From the NCBI GenBank assembly GCA_035565615.1, contig DATMSB010000142.1, positions 1 through 24,015 of the forward strand: 24,015 nucleotides of DNA, in the 5' to 3' direction. The notes under the pieces were generated by a model that was not told where the DNA came from, searched no databases, and worked only from the letters and a program-made list of their open reading frames with translations. The position numbers and the translations under genes were made by a program. Within the stretch, counting starts at the first letter, position 1. Each line of letters opens with the position of its first letter. This document shows positions 7,874 to 16,795 of this stretch, in pieces. This DNA is from Vulgatibacter sp035565615 (lineage in GTDB: Bacteria; Myxococcota; Myxococcia; Myxococcales; Vulgatibacteraceae).

Positions 7874-8189
7874 GCGGCGTTCCCGTGGAGGGCCCGCGCG
7901 TGTCGGCGTCTCCGCGAAGGCCGCGGAGCCTCGGCGTCTCCGCGAAGGCTCCGGAGCTTCGGCGTCTCCGCAGAGGCCCCATCGCTTCGACGTTTCCGCG
8001 GAAGCCCCAGTCGTCTCGAGGTTTCCGCGGAGGCCCCGTCCCCCTCGGCGCTTCTGCAGATGCTCCGCCTGCGTCGGCGTCTGCGCTCGAGGCCCAGCCT
8101 CCACGACGTTTCGGCGGATGTCCCGGGCGTGTCGGCATTCCCACGGAAGGCTCGGCCGGATCGGCGCTTCTGGGGAAGGGGGCTCGCGG
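7874..8189. repeat. Degenerate 28-29 bp tandem array with palindromic cores
   Basis: Eleven imperfect units begin at 7874, 7903, 7931, 7959, 7987, 8016, 8045, 8074, 8103, 8132 and 8161, giving steps of 29, 28, 28, 28 and then 29 throughout. Each opens with a TCGGCG-like hexamer followed by a core close to GTTTCCGCGGAAGC, then about ten variable bases. The core is often palindromic: TTCCGCGGAA in the 7987 unit, TCTGCAGA in 8045, TTCC-CAC-GGAA in 8132. Related cores crowd upstream at 7842-7877 with shorter spacing. There are no unique spacers, so it is not a CRISPR array. Its position before parS and parA suggests a segregation role; that is inference. Confidence 0.75.
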
Positions 8190-8476
8190 GAAGGTTCTCG
8201 GGACGGCCGTTTCTTGGCGTCGTTCGGGCGAAGCCGATGCTGCGAGGGCCGTCTCCGAGGAATGCGGTCTCGAGATTTCCGAGAGGGCACCGGAAGTGCC
8301 GGAGGGTGACGAACCGAACCCAGGCAATGGGCTTCGCCGCAATTGCCAGTTCCACGCAGGCGGCGCCGGCGCCTTGGGCGGCTGGCCGCCGATGGAGGGC
8401 CTCCCACGAACGGTTCTGCACCCACGATTCGGACGGGTCGGGTTGGCTTTCGAGAGGGAGGTAGGCCCGTAGGTTC

Positions 8477-8490
8477 GTTCCACGTGGAAC
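8477..8490. promoter_or_regulatory. parS site 1 (ParB binding)
   Basis: GTTCCACGTGGAAC is a perfect match to the conserved chromosomal parS palindrome and lies inside an 18-bp perfect palindrome (8475-8492). ParB loads here as a CTP-dependent clamp. It is 386 bp before the parA start. Confidence 0.93.
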
Positions 8491-8659
8491 GAGTCGCGGA
8501 CCGAACGAGGGCGGGCACCTGCCAACGACCCTCGATCACGGCGGTCGCCTCCCAACGAAAGCTGGCCGCCGACCACAACTGTCTGGGCCCACCTTCTTCG
8601 CGCGGGATCCGACGATTCGTCTCCCGCCCCTCGCATCGCCGTCACAGTCCCCGACCGGC

Positions 8660-8673
8660 GTTCCACGTGAAAC
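8660..8673. promoter_or_regulatory. parS site 2 (ParB binding)
   Basis: GTTCCACGTGAAAC is a second parS. Read on the minus strand with one flanking base on each side it is TGTTTCACGTGGAACG, close to the Bacillus-type consensus. It is 183 bp from the first site, centre to centre, and abuts a perfect hairpin at 8675-8693. ParB bound here could also influence parA transcription. Confidence 0.92.
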
Positions 8674-8674
8674 A

Positions 8675-8693
8675 CCGCCCGATTGTCGGGCGG
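8675..8693. repeat. Perfect hairpin adjoining parS site 2
   Basis: CCGCCCGA (8675-8682), loop TTG, TCGGGCGG (8686-8693): eight perfect base pairs, starting two bases after the parS 14-mer. No T-run follows on the plus strand, so a simple intrinsic terminator is unlikely. It may be a protein operator or a structured element in the parA leader. Confidence 0.7.
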
Positions 8694-8841
8694 ATCTGCT
8701 AGGTTGGCCCTGCGTGACGATGGCGGTACCGTCACGACCCTCCCGGGTGCGCTCCCGTGCCACGGGAAGGCCGTTGCGGGCCGGCTCGAACGCGTGGTAG
8801 CAAACAGGATCTCTCGCGCTCTGGTGCTCGTGGATCCATGG

Positions 8842-8860
8842 CCGGTGGAGCCTCCACCGG
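8842..8860 (+). promoter_or_regulatory. Inverted repeat entering the parA ribosome site
   Basis: CCGGTGGAG and CTCCACCGG form a perfect 9-bp inverted repeat with one central base. The ribosome site GGAGGAG (8859-8865) starts in the last two bases of the right arm, ten bases before the TTG start. It could be an operator for ParA/ParB autoregulation or an RNA hairpin limiting translation; a one-base loop makes the RNA stem less favourable unless its inner pairs open. Confidence 0.65.
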
Positions 8861-8875
8861 AGGAGTGGAACAGCC

Positions 8876-9667
8876 TTGGCCCGAATCCTCTCGATCTCGA
8901 ACCAGAAGGGCGGCGTAGGAAAGACGACGACGGCCGTGAACTTGGCCGCCTCCCTCGCGGCCGCCGAGCGGCGCACGCTCCTGATCGACCTCGATCCCCA
9001 GGGAAACGCCGGATCCGGCCTCGGGGTGGTCCGTGACCAGGTGGAGCTCTCCATCTACGACGCCCTGGTCGGCTCCCGGACCCTCGACGAGGTCGTCCGT
9101 CCGACCGAGTTCTCCTACCTCGATCTCGCGCCGGCCAGCCGGGACCTCGTCGGCGCGGAGCTCGAGCTGGTGACGGCGCCGAGGCGCGAGTTTCGCCTCC
9201 GCGACGCCCTCGCCGGCGCCTCGGACTACGAGTACGTGATCATCGACTGCCCCCCGAGCCTCGGCCTCCTCACCCTGAACTCGCTGGTCGCCTGCAGCTC
9301 GGTGCTGATCCCCCTCCAGTGCGAGTACTACGCGATGGAGGGCCTCTCGGCCCTGATGTCGACGATCGACCTGGTCCGCGAGGGGCTGAACCCGGACCTC
9401 GCCCTCGAAGGCATAGTGCTCACCATGTTCGACAGGAGGACGACGCTCGCCTCCCAGGTCGCGAACGAGGTGCGCAGCTACTTCGCCGGCCAGGTCTTCG
9501 AGAGCGTGATCCCGCGCAACGTGCGGCTGTCGGAGTGCCCCAGCTTCGGCAAGCCCATCATCCTCTACGACATCGAGTCCGCCGGCGCGCAGAGCTACCT
9601 CGCGCTCGCCCGCGAGCTCCTCGAGAAGGACGACGGACCTCCGGGCCTGCGCAGCGCGGTCGCCTGA
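8876..9667 (+). CDS. parA: Chromosome partitioning ATPase ParA
   Basis: ParA is a deviant-Walker ATPase that binds the nucleoid as an ATP dimer and moves ParB-parS complexes to daughter cells. The 263-residue product is a typical short chromosomal ParA without an N-terminal DNA-binding domain. It shows KGGVGKTT at 11-18, the A' motif LLIDLDPQGN at 35-44 and Walker B VIIDCPPS at 121-128. The start is TTG 8876, ten bases after GGAGGAG; a GTG at 8865 is out of frame. A rare start codon plus the inverted repeat at the ribosome site suggests low expression. parB follows after 51 bp. Confidence 0.96.
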   Translation: MARILSISNQKGGVGKTTTAVNLAASLAAAERRTLLIDLDPQGNAGSGLGVVRDQVELSIYDALVGSRTLDEVVRPTEFSYLDLAPASRDLVGAELELVTAPRREFRLRDALAGASDYEYVIIDCPPSLGLLTLNSLVACSSVLIPLQCEYYAMEGLSALMSTIDLVREGLNPDLALEGIVLTMFDRRTTLASQVANEVRSYFAGQVFESVIPRNVRLSECPSFGKPIILYDIESAGAQSYLALARELLEKDDGPPGLRSAVA

Positions 9668-9718
9668 AGGGATCCGCCGCGAGCCGAACGACACCCGATG
9701 CAGGAGCACTGACCGACG

Positions 9719-10618
9719 ATGGAAGTGGCACGCGAAAAGGGCAATCGACTGGGCAGGGGGTTCTCGGCGCTTCTGCCGAACGCAGCCGCTCCCGCGCCGG
9801 CCTCCGAGCCGGGCCGGCGCGACGGCGGGGTCCTCACCATCGCCATCGAGGAGATCGCGCCGGACAAGGCGCAGCCGCGACGCAATTTCGACGACGAGCG
9901 GATCGAGGAGCTCGCCGCGTCGATCCGAGCGAAGGGCGTGATCCAGCCGATCCTCGTCCGGCGTGACGGAAGCCAGTACCGCATCATCGCGGGGGAGCGG
10001 AGGTGGCGTGCGGCGCAGCGGGCGGGCCTCAAGTTCGTTCCCGCGCTGGTGAAGGAGGTCACCGAGAGGCAGGCCTTCGAGATCGCGCTGATCGAGAACA
10101 TCCAGCGCGAGGACCTGAACGCCGTCGAGGAGGCCGAGGCTTACCGCCGCCTCATCGACGAGTACGGCCTCACCCAGGAAGCGTGCGCGGAGCGGGTCGG
10201 CAAGGACCGCTCCTCGATCGCAAACTCCCTCCGCCTCCTGAAGCTCCCCTCCGAGATCAAGGAGGCGCTGGAGGAGGGGATGCTGAACATGGGCCACGCC
10301 CGGGCGCTGCTCGGCCTCGGCGACGAGGCGCAGATGAAGCGCGCCGCGGGCGAGGTGGTCGCGCGGCGGCTCTCCGTCCGACAGACGGAGCAACTCGTCC
10401 GCAAGCAGAAGGAGGGGGGCAAGACCGCGAGGCGAGCCGGCGCCGACGATGGCCGGCGGGCCTCCGCCGAGATCCGGTCGATCGAGGAGCGCCTCCAGCG
10501 CGCCCTCGGCACCAAGGTGCGCCTGATCGACTCGGGCAAGGGGAAGGGCCGGCTGGAGATCGACTTCTTCTCGTACGAGGAGCTCGATCGGCTCCTCTCG
10601 GCGATGATCCCGGGCTAG
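9719..10618 (+). CDS. parB: Chromosome partitioning protein ParB
   Basis: ParB binds parS, hydrolyses CTP, slides as a clamp and stimulates ParA. The 299-residue product has the N-terminal ParA-contact motif LGRGFSALLP (11-20), the CTP-binding box GERRWRA (92-98), the ENIQREDLN motif (126-134), a helix-turn-helix around 150-173 for parS recognition and a C-terminal dimerisation segment from about 250. The start is ATG 9719 with GGAG roughly a dozen bases upstream, a slightly long spacing. The two parS sites lie upstream of parA, about 1 kb before this gene. Confidence 0.96.
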   Translation: MEVAREKGNRLGRGFSALLPNAAAPAPASEPGRRDGGVLTIAIEEIAPDKAQPRRNFDDERIEELAASIRAKGVIQPILVRRDGSQYRIIAGERRWRAAQRAGLKFVPALVKEVTERQAFEIALIENIQREDLNAVEEAEAYRRLIDEYGLTQEACAERVGKDRSSIANSLRLLKLPSEIKEALEEGMLNMGHARALLGLGDEAQMKRAAGEVVARRLSVRQTEQLVRKQKEGGKTARRAGADDGRRASAEIRSIEERLQRALGTKVRLIDSGKGKGRLEIDFFSYEELDRLLSAMIPG

Positions 10619-10808
10619 GCCGAAAGTCAGTGAAGCTTTGATTTACCACCTGTGTTGAGTCCGAAGATGACGCCGACCAGGCGGCGCGCCCCGGACGGTG
10701 GATGGGCCCCGACGGGAGGTCGAGGGACGGAAGATTCTTTGCCGGCCGCCCGCCGCCCGGGCGAGGATGCGTCGGCCCCAGCGGGCGACGGCACGAGAGA
10801 GGAAACAG

Positions 10809-11216
10809 ATGGCTGCAGCGAGGCGCGACGAGGCTTCCAACCCCGGTGACATCAACGCGGTGCTCGGCAGGGGGAGCGCCTTCGAGGGCAAGCTGCACTT
10901 CGAGGGGACGGTGCGCATCGAGGGCCGCTTCTCCGGAGAGATCCTCACCCCCGACACCCTGGTGATCGGCGAAGGCGCCGACGTCACGGCGGAGATCCAC
11001 GCCGGCACCGTGATCGTCTCCGGCGGCACCGTGACCGGGACCATCCGGGCCAAGACGGTGATCGAGCTGGAGCGCAACGCGCGGGTGAAGGCGTCGATCG
11101 AGACGCCGGCGCTGAAGGTCGAGCGGGGCGTCATCTTCGCCGGCACCTGCAAGATGGAGAACCTGGACGAACCGGCGGACGCACCGACGCCGCCGGTCGC
11201 GCTCCACGAGAAGTGA
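10809..11216 (+). CDS. bacM: Bactofilin, BacM type
   Basis: Bactofilins polymerise without nucleotide into cytoskeletal filaments. The 135-residue product has a short N-terminal tail (1-16) and a single bactofilin domain (about 17-117) made of short, regularly spaced beta segments rich in Gly, Val and Ile (GKLHFEGTVRIEGRFSGEI, VTAEIHAGTVIVSGGTVTG), followed by a Pro-rich tail. Start ATG 10809 has AGAGG about six bases upstream; longer in-frame starts add an implausible Arg-rich leader. It follows parB by 190 bp. In Myxococcus xanthus bacM also lies beside parAB, so orthology is likely. M. xanthus BacM affects cell shape, and other bactofilins there help to position ParABS; a role here is inferred. 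Confidence 0.88.
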   Translation: MAAARRDEASNPGDINAVLGRGSAFEGKLHFEGTVRIEGRFSGEILTPDTLVIGEGADVTAEIHAGTVIVSGGTVTGTIRAKTVIELERNARVKASIETPALKVERGVIFAGTCKMENLDEPADAPTPPVALHEK

Positions 11217-11622
11217 CGTCGCCGCCGCCGGGAGCCCCATCGGCGACCGAGCCGCAACGGCCGTTGCCGGACGACCCGCCGCGCGGCTCTCGGCAACGCG
11301 CATCGGATCCCGAGAACCGGTCGGTGGGCCGATGCGCCCGCCCGCCGCCGCGCCACGGGGAAGCCCGCGCGAAGGCCCACGATCGGGCGGCCCCTCGGCG
11401 TGCCGCCGCGCGGCCTCCGGCGGCGGGAAGGATGCCCCGACCGGCGGCGTTCCGATGGCGTGCAAAGGGGCATTCCCACGGGGCTTTTTGGCGGCGGCCG
11501 GGCGGGGGATAGTCCTTGACCCCCGAAGCGGGTGCGTGCTATGTGCCGCCTCCCTTTCTAGGCCGCCGCCGCACGAAGGGAAACCCTCGTCATGGCGGCG
11601 TTTGGCTAGCCTGGAGGCGTCC
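11217..11622. other. Spacer between bactofilin and ATP synthase genes
   Basis: About 400 bp of very GC-rich DNA without a supportable gene. A 14-bp perfect palindrome, GCAACGGCCGTTGC, lies at 11254-11267, shortly after the bactofilin stop, without a T-run. The right part holds the atp promoter and a leader of about 70 nt. Confidence 0.6.
11516..11545 (+). promoter_or_regulatory. Candidate atp operon promoter
   Basis: TTGACC (-35, 11516-11521) and TATGTG (-10, 11540-11545) are 18 bp apart, and the -10 is preceded by TG plus one base, as in extended -10 promoters. This is the best sigma-70-like promoter in the window and lies about 80 bp before atpH. Confidence 0.6.
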
Positions 11623-12162
11623 TTGATTCAGTCGTCGATCGCTCGGAGGTATGCCCGGGCGCTGTTCGAAGCGGCCGGGAGCGAGTTCGAGCCCGTCGGT
11701 CGCGAGCTCGCCGAGCTGTCCCGGTCCTTTGGAGAGGACCCCGCCGTCCGGTCGATGTATCTCGATCCCAACACTTCTCGTGAAGCACGCCGCAACCTCG
11801 TCGAGGCGGTGATCGCCGGCGCGAAGCTCGGCCCCTTGGTCGCCAACCTCCTTCGACTACTGGACGATCGGAAGCGCATCCTCGACCTCCCCTCCATCTC
11901 GGCGGTGTATGGCCGGATGGTGGACGACAAGGTCGGTCGCCTCCGGGCCCACGTGGTCTCCGCCGCGCCGCTCACCCCCGAGCTCTCCGAGCGGCTCCGC
12001 GCGGCGCTGAGCGAGGCGACGCGCCGCGAGGTGGAGATCGACACGACGCAGGATCGCTCCCTCCTCGGCGGCGTGATCGCCAAGGTGGGCAACGTGGTCT
12101 ACGACGGCAGCCTCCGGGCGCAGCTCGCCAAGCTGCACCGGGAGCTGTCCGGACAGGCCTGA
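11623..12162 (+). CDS. atpH: ATP synthase F1 delta subunit
   Basis: The delta subunit (OSCP family) links the top of the F1 head to the peripheral stalk. The 179-residue product is standard length. It opens with SSIARRYARALFEAA, the family N-terminus, and ends with the OSCP signature block around LLGGVIAKVGNVVYDGSLR. The start is TTG 11623, with GGAGG (11613-11617) five bases upstream; longer in-frame starts lie before the candidate promoter or add non-conserved residues. It is first in atpH-A-G-D-C. The usual upstream neighbour atpF is not here, so the F0 genes must lie elsewhere. Confidence 0.94.
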   Translation: MIQSSIARRYARALFEAAGSEFEPVGRELAELSRSFGEDPAVRSMYLDPNTSREARRNLVEAVIAGAKLGPLVANLLRLLDDRKRILDLPSISAVYGRMVDDKVGRLRAHVVSAAPLTPELSERLRAALSEATRREVEIDTTQDRSLLGGVIAKVGNVVYDGSLRAQLAKLHRELSGQA

Positions 12163-12230
12163 CGGACGTTTCGCTTCTTTCGTGATTCGTGCGTGGCCCG
12201 GCCGGGCGACGCGAGATGGAGAGACACTCA

Positions 12231-13763
<1,533 letters not shown>

Positions 13764-13818
13764 GGATCGGATCCCGGCGCGCGCGAGCGGCCGGGCCCTC
13801 CGTGAAGAGGAGCAAGGC

Positions 13819-14688
13819 GTGCCTTCGCTGAGAGACATCAAGAGGCGCATCGGCTCGGTGCGCAACACCCAGCAGATCACCCGGGCGATGAAGATGGTCG
13901 CCGCGGCGAAGCTGCGCCGCGCGCAGGAGGCGATGACGCGGGCGCGGCCCTACGCGGACAAGATCGAGGAGGTGCTCACCGCGGTGGCGACGCGTGCCGA
14001 CGAGGAGGCCCACCCGCTGCTGGTGCGGCGGCCGCCGCGCCGGGTCGAGCTCGTGGTGATGACCTCGGACCGCGGCCTGGCGGGCGCGTTCAACTCGAAC
14101 GTCCTGCGGCGCGCCCAGCGCTTCCTCTACGAGAACGCGGATCGCTACGAGTCGATCCAGGTCTCCACCATCGGCCGCAGGGGCCGCGACTTCGTGCGCT
14201 CCCGCGGGATCGCGACGCGCAAGGACTACGTCGGCGTCTTCGAGGAGCTGACCTTCGACAAGGCGAAGACGATCGCGGAGGAGCTCCAGGCGGCCTACCT
14301 GGACGAGAAGCTCGACGCGGTCTTCCTCCTCTACAACCACTTCGTCTCGGCGATCTCCCAGAAGCCGACGCTGACCAAGCTCCTGCCCATCGCGGCGAAC
14401 GCCGGAGCGGAGGACGAATCCAGCGGGCTCATGGATTTCCTCTACGAGCCGAGCCGGGAGGCGGTGCTCGACGACCTGCTCCCGCGGCACCTCGCGATGC
14501 AGGTCTGGCGGGCGCTGCTCGAGTCGGTGGCGTCGGAGCACGGCGCCCGCATGGCGGCGATGGAGAGCGCGACCAAGAACTCGGGCGAGCTCATCGGCAA
14601 GCTGACGCTGCAGTACAACCGCGCGCGGCAGGCCTACATCACCAAGGAGCTGATGGAGATCGTCTCTGGCGCAGAGGCGCTCAAGTAA
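13819..14688 (+). CDS. atpG: ATP synthase F1 gamma subunit
   Basis: Gamma is the rotating central shaft of F1. The 289-residue product has the conserved N-terminal coiled segment MPSLRDIKRRIGSVRNTQQI followed by TRAMKMVAAAKLRRAQ, a central Rossmann-like portion (SDRGLAGAFNSNVLRRA), and the conserved C-terminal helix with MAAMESATKN and LQYNRARQAYITKELMEIV. Start is GTG 13819 with GAGG nearby upstream. It sits between atpA and atpD, seven bases before the latter. Confidence 0.97.
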   Translation: MPSLRDIKRRIGSVRNTQQITRAMKMVAAAKLRRAQEAMTRARPYADKIEEVLTAVATRADEEAHPLLVRRPPRRVELVVMTSDRGLAGAFNSNVLRRAQRFLYENADRYESIQVSTIGRRGRDFVRSRGIATRKDYVGVFEELTFDKAKTIAEELQAAYLDEKLDAVFLLYNHFVSAISQKPTLTKLLPIAANAGAEDESSGLMDFLYEPSREAVLDDLLPRHLAMQVWRALLESVASEHGARMAAMESATKNSGELIGKLTLQYNRARQAYITKELMEIVSGAEALK

Positions 14689-14695
14689 GGGCACG

Positions 14696-16210
14696 ATGAA
14701 CGTGAGTGCATCGAACGACTTCAAGGGCGCGCCGAACGGCCAGCCCGTCGCAGGAACCGACATGATCAACAACACCCAGGGCCGACCGCACGGCAAGATC
14801 ACCCAGGTGATCGGCCCCGTCATCGACGTGGAGTTCCCCGCGGGGGCGCTCCCCGCCGTGTACACGGCGCTCACCATCACCAACCCCTCCATCGACGATC
14901 GCCCGGACAACCTGGTGGTCGAGGTGGCGCAGCACCTCGGCGAGAACACCGCCCGCTGCATCGCCATGGACTCCACCGACGGCCTCGTCCGCGGCCAGGA
15001 GGTCCGGAACACCGGCGCGCCGATCTCGGTGCCGGTGGGCACCGCAACGTTGGGCCGGATCTTCAACGTGGTCGGCCAGCCGATCGACGAGAAGGGTCCG
15101 GTGAAGGCGGAGAAGCACCTGCCCATCCACCGCGAGCCGCCTCCGTTCACGGAGATGGACGTGCGCGCCCAGATGCTCGAGACGGGCATCAAGGTGATCG
15201 ACCTCCTCTGCCCCTACACCCGCGGCGGCAAGATCGGCCTCTTCGGCGGCGCCGGCGTGGGCAAGACGGTGACCCTGCTCGAGCTCATCCGCAACGTGGC
15301 CATCGAGCGCGGCGGCTTCTCGGTCTTCGCCGGCGTCGGCGAGCGCACCCGCGAGGGCAACGACCTCTACTACGAGATGATCGAGGGCGGCGTGATCAAG
15401 CCCGACGACCTCGAGAAGAGCCAGGCCGTGCTGGTCTTCGGCCAGATGAACGAGCCGCCCGGCGCCCGCGCCCGCGTCGCCCTCTCGGGCCTCACCATGG
15501 CGGAGTACTTCCGCGACGAGGAGAAGCGCGACGTGCTCCTCTTCGTGGACAACATCTTCCGCTTCACCCAGGCGGGCTCCGAGGTGTCGGCACTCCTCGG
15601 CCGCATCCCCTCGGCCGTGGGTTACCAGCCCACCCTCTCCACCGAGATGGGCGCGCTCCAGGAGCGCATCACCTCGACCAAGAACGGAGCCATCACCTCG
15701 GTGCAGGCCATCTACGTCCCCGCCGACGACCTCACCGACCCCGCGCCGGCGACGACCTTCGCCCACCTCGACGCGACGACCGTGCTATCCCGCGCGATCT
15801 CCGAGATGGGCATCTACCCCGCCGTCGACCCCCTCGACTCCTCGTCGCGGATCCTGGATCCCGACGTGGTGGGCCAGGAGCACTACGACGTCGCCCGCGG
15901 GGTGCAGAACACGCTGCAGCGCTACAAGGATCTGCAGGACATCATCGCCATCCTCGGCATGGACGAGCTCTCGGACGAGGACAAGCTGGTGGTGGCCCGC
16001 GCCCGGAAGATCCAGCGCTTCCTGTCGCAGCCCTTCCACGTCGCCGAGCAGTTCACCGGCGTGGCCGGCAAGTACGTGAGGATCGAGGACACCGTGCGTG
16101 GCTTCAAGGAGATCCTCGAGGGCAAGCACGACGACATCCCCGAGCAGGCCTTCCTGATGTGCGGCACGATCGAGGACGTCCTCGAGAAGGCCGCCAAGAT
16201 GGCGGCGTAA
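14696..16210 (+). CDS. atpD: ATP synthase F1 beta subunit
   Basis: Beta carries the catalytic sites. The 504-residue product has the P-loop GGAGVGKT at 184-191, GERTREGNDLYYEM, and the conserved run from MDELSDEDKLVVARARKIQRF to the C-terminus. It is about 25 residues longer than usual because of a weakly conserved start (MNVSASNDFKGAPNG) before the normal beginning near HGKITQVIGPV. ATG 14696 has AAGG close upstream and is seven bases after the atpG stop. An in-frame ATG at 14762 with AGGAA before it would give a 482-residue protein of standard length, so the true start is unsettled. Confidence 0.96.
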   Translation: MNVSASNDFKGAPNGQPVAGTDMINNTQGRPHGKITQVIGPVIDVEFPAGALPAVYTALTITNPSIDDRPDNLVVEVAQHLGENTARCIAMDSTDGLVRGQEVRNTGAPISVPVGTATLGRIFNVVGQPIDEKGPVKAEKHLPIHREPPPFTEMDVRAQMLETGIKVIDLLCPYTRGGKIGLFGGAGVGKTVTLLELIRNVAIERGGFSVFAGVGERTREGNDLYYEMIEGGVIKPDDLEKSQAVLVFGQMNEPPGARARVALSGLTMAEYFRDEEKRDVLLFVDNIFRFTQAGSEVSALLGRIPSAVGYQPTLSTEMGALQERITSTKNGAITSVQAIYVPADDLTDPAPATTFAHLDATTVLSRAISEMGIYPAVDPLDSSSRILDPDVVGQEHYDVARGVQNTLQRYKDLQDIIAILGMDELSDEDKLVVARARKIQRFLSQPFHVAEQFTGVAGKYVRIEDTVRGFKEILEGKHDDIPEQAFLMCGTIEDVLEKAAKMAA

Positions 16211-16222
16211 GAGAGGCGATCG

Positions 16223-16624
16223 ATGGCGATCCAGCTCGACATCGTCACGCCCGAGCACAAGCTCCTCTCCGCGGAGGTGGAGACGGTGCAGGCGCCGGGC
16301 GCGGAGGGGAGCTTCGGCGTGCTGCCGGGCCACACTCCCTTCGTGGCGTGCATGGAACCCGGCGAGCTCGTCTACACCGCCCAGGGAGAGGAGCACCGCT
16401 ACTTCGTGGGCGGTGGCTTCGTCGAGGTGGCGAACGGCAAGGTGATCGTGCTGGCGGAGAGCGCCGAGCGCGTCACCGACATCGACCTCGACCGCGCCCA
16501 GGCGGCGCTCGCCCAGGCGCAGAAGCGGCTCGAGACGCTGCGGCAGGAGGAGGAGGCCGCCGCCATCGAGCGGGCCCGCGTCAAGCGCGCGGCGGCCCGG
16601 ATCCGTCTCGCCAGCCGGCGCTGA
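16223..16624 (+). CDS. atpC: ATP synthase F1 epsilon subunit
   Basis: Epsilon is a rotor subunit that couples and inhibits F1. The 133-residue product has the N-terminal beta-sandwich (MAIQLDIVTPEHKLLSAEVE, GSFGVLPGHTPF, FVGGGFVEVANGKVIVLAE) and a C-terminal helical hairpin (about 88-133) rich in Ala, Glu and Arg. ATG 16223 is 12 bases after the atpD stop with GAGAGG upstream. A clear terminator follows, closing the operon. Confidence 0.96.
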   Translation: MAIQLDIVTPEHKLLSAEVETVQAPGAEGSFGVLPGHTPFVACMEPGELVYTAQGEEHRYFVGGGFVEVANGKVIVLAESAERVTDIDLDRAQAALAQAQKRLETLRQEEEAAAIERARVKRAAARIRLASRR

Positions 16625-16656
16625 GGGGCCCGGCCCGGGCAGGGCCCCGAAGGAAG

Positions 16657-16682
16657 AGGGCGTCCGAGAGGGCGCCCTTTTT
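16657..16682 (+). terminator. Intrinsic terminator of the atp operon
   Basis: AGGGCGTC (16657-16664) pairs with GGCGCCCT (16671-16678), giving eight pairs including one G-T, with a six-base loop CGAGAG and five T residues at 16678-16682. It lies 33 bp after the atpC stop. Confidence 0.9.
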
Positions 16683-16795
16683 CGATCCGGCCCGCCGGCG
16701 GCGGAGGGGCAGGGCGGCCGGATCGCCGCCGGTGGGCCTCCACCCGGGGGCAGCGATCTCGCGTGTTGGCCGCCCGGTGGTAGGATCCCGGCGCC

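Larger units (their letters stand above)
7601..8875. other. 1.3 kb par control region without genes
   Basis: The stretch between rsmG and parA contains no protein I can support. Long frames exist on both strands, but they run through a 28-29 bp tandem array whose period does not keep frame and are dominated by Arg, Pro, Ser and Gly. Its contents are listed separately: the array (7874-8189), two parS sites, a hairpin beside the second parS, and an inverted repeat before parA. It is best read as the centromere-like region of the chromosome. Confidence 0.7.

Noticed and set aside
7874..8189. CRISPR array
   Set aside because: The units are contiguous and degenerate with about ten variable bases between cores, no unique spacers of normal length and no cas genes.
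7765..8421. 218-codon minus-strand open frame through the tandem array
   Set aside because: It looks repetitive only because it crosses the 28-29 bp array, which does not keep frame; the rest is Arg-rich shadow sequence.
11461..11490. Terminator after the bactofilin gene (CTTTTT near 11484)
   Set aside because: The only stem before the T-run is about three base pairs, and it lies roughly 250 bp after the stop codon.
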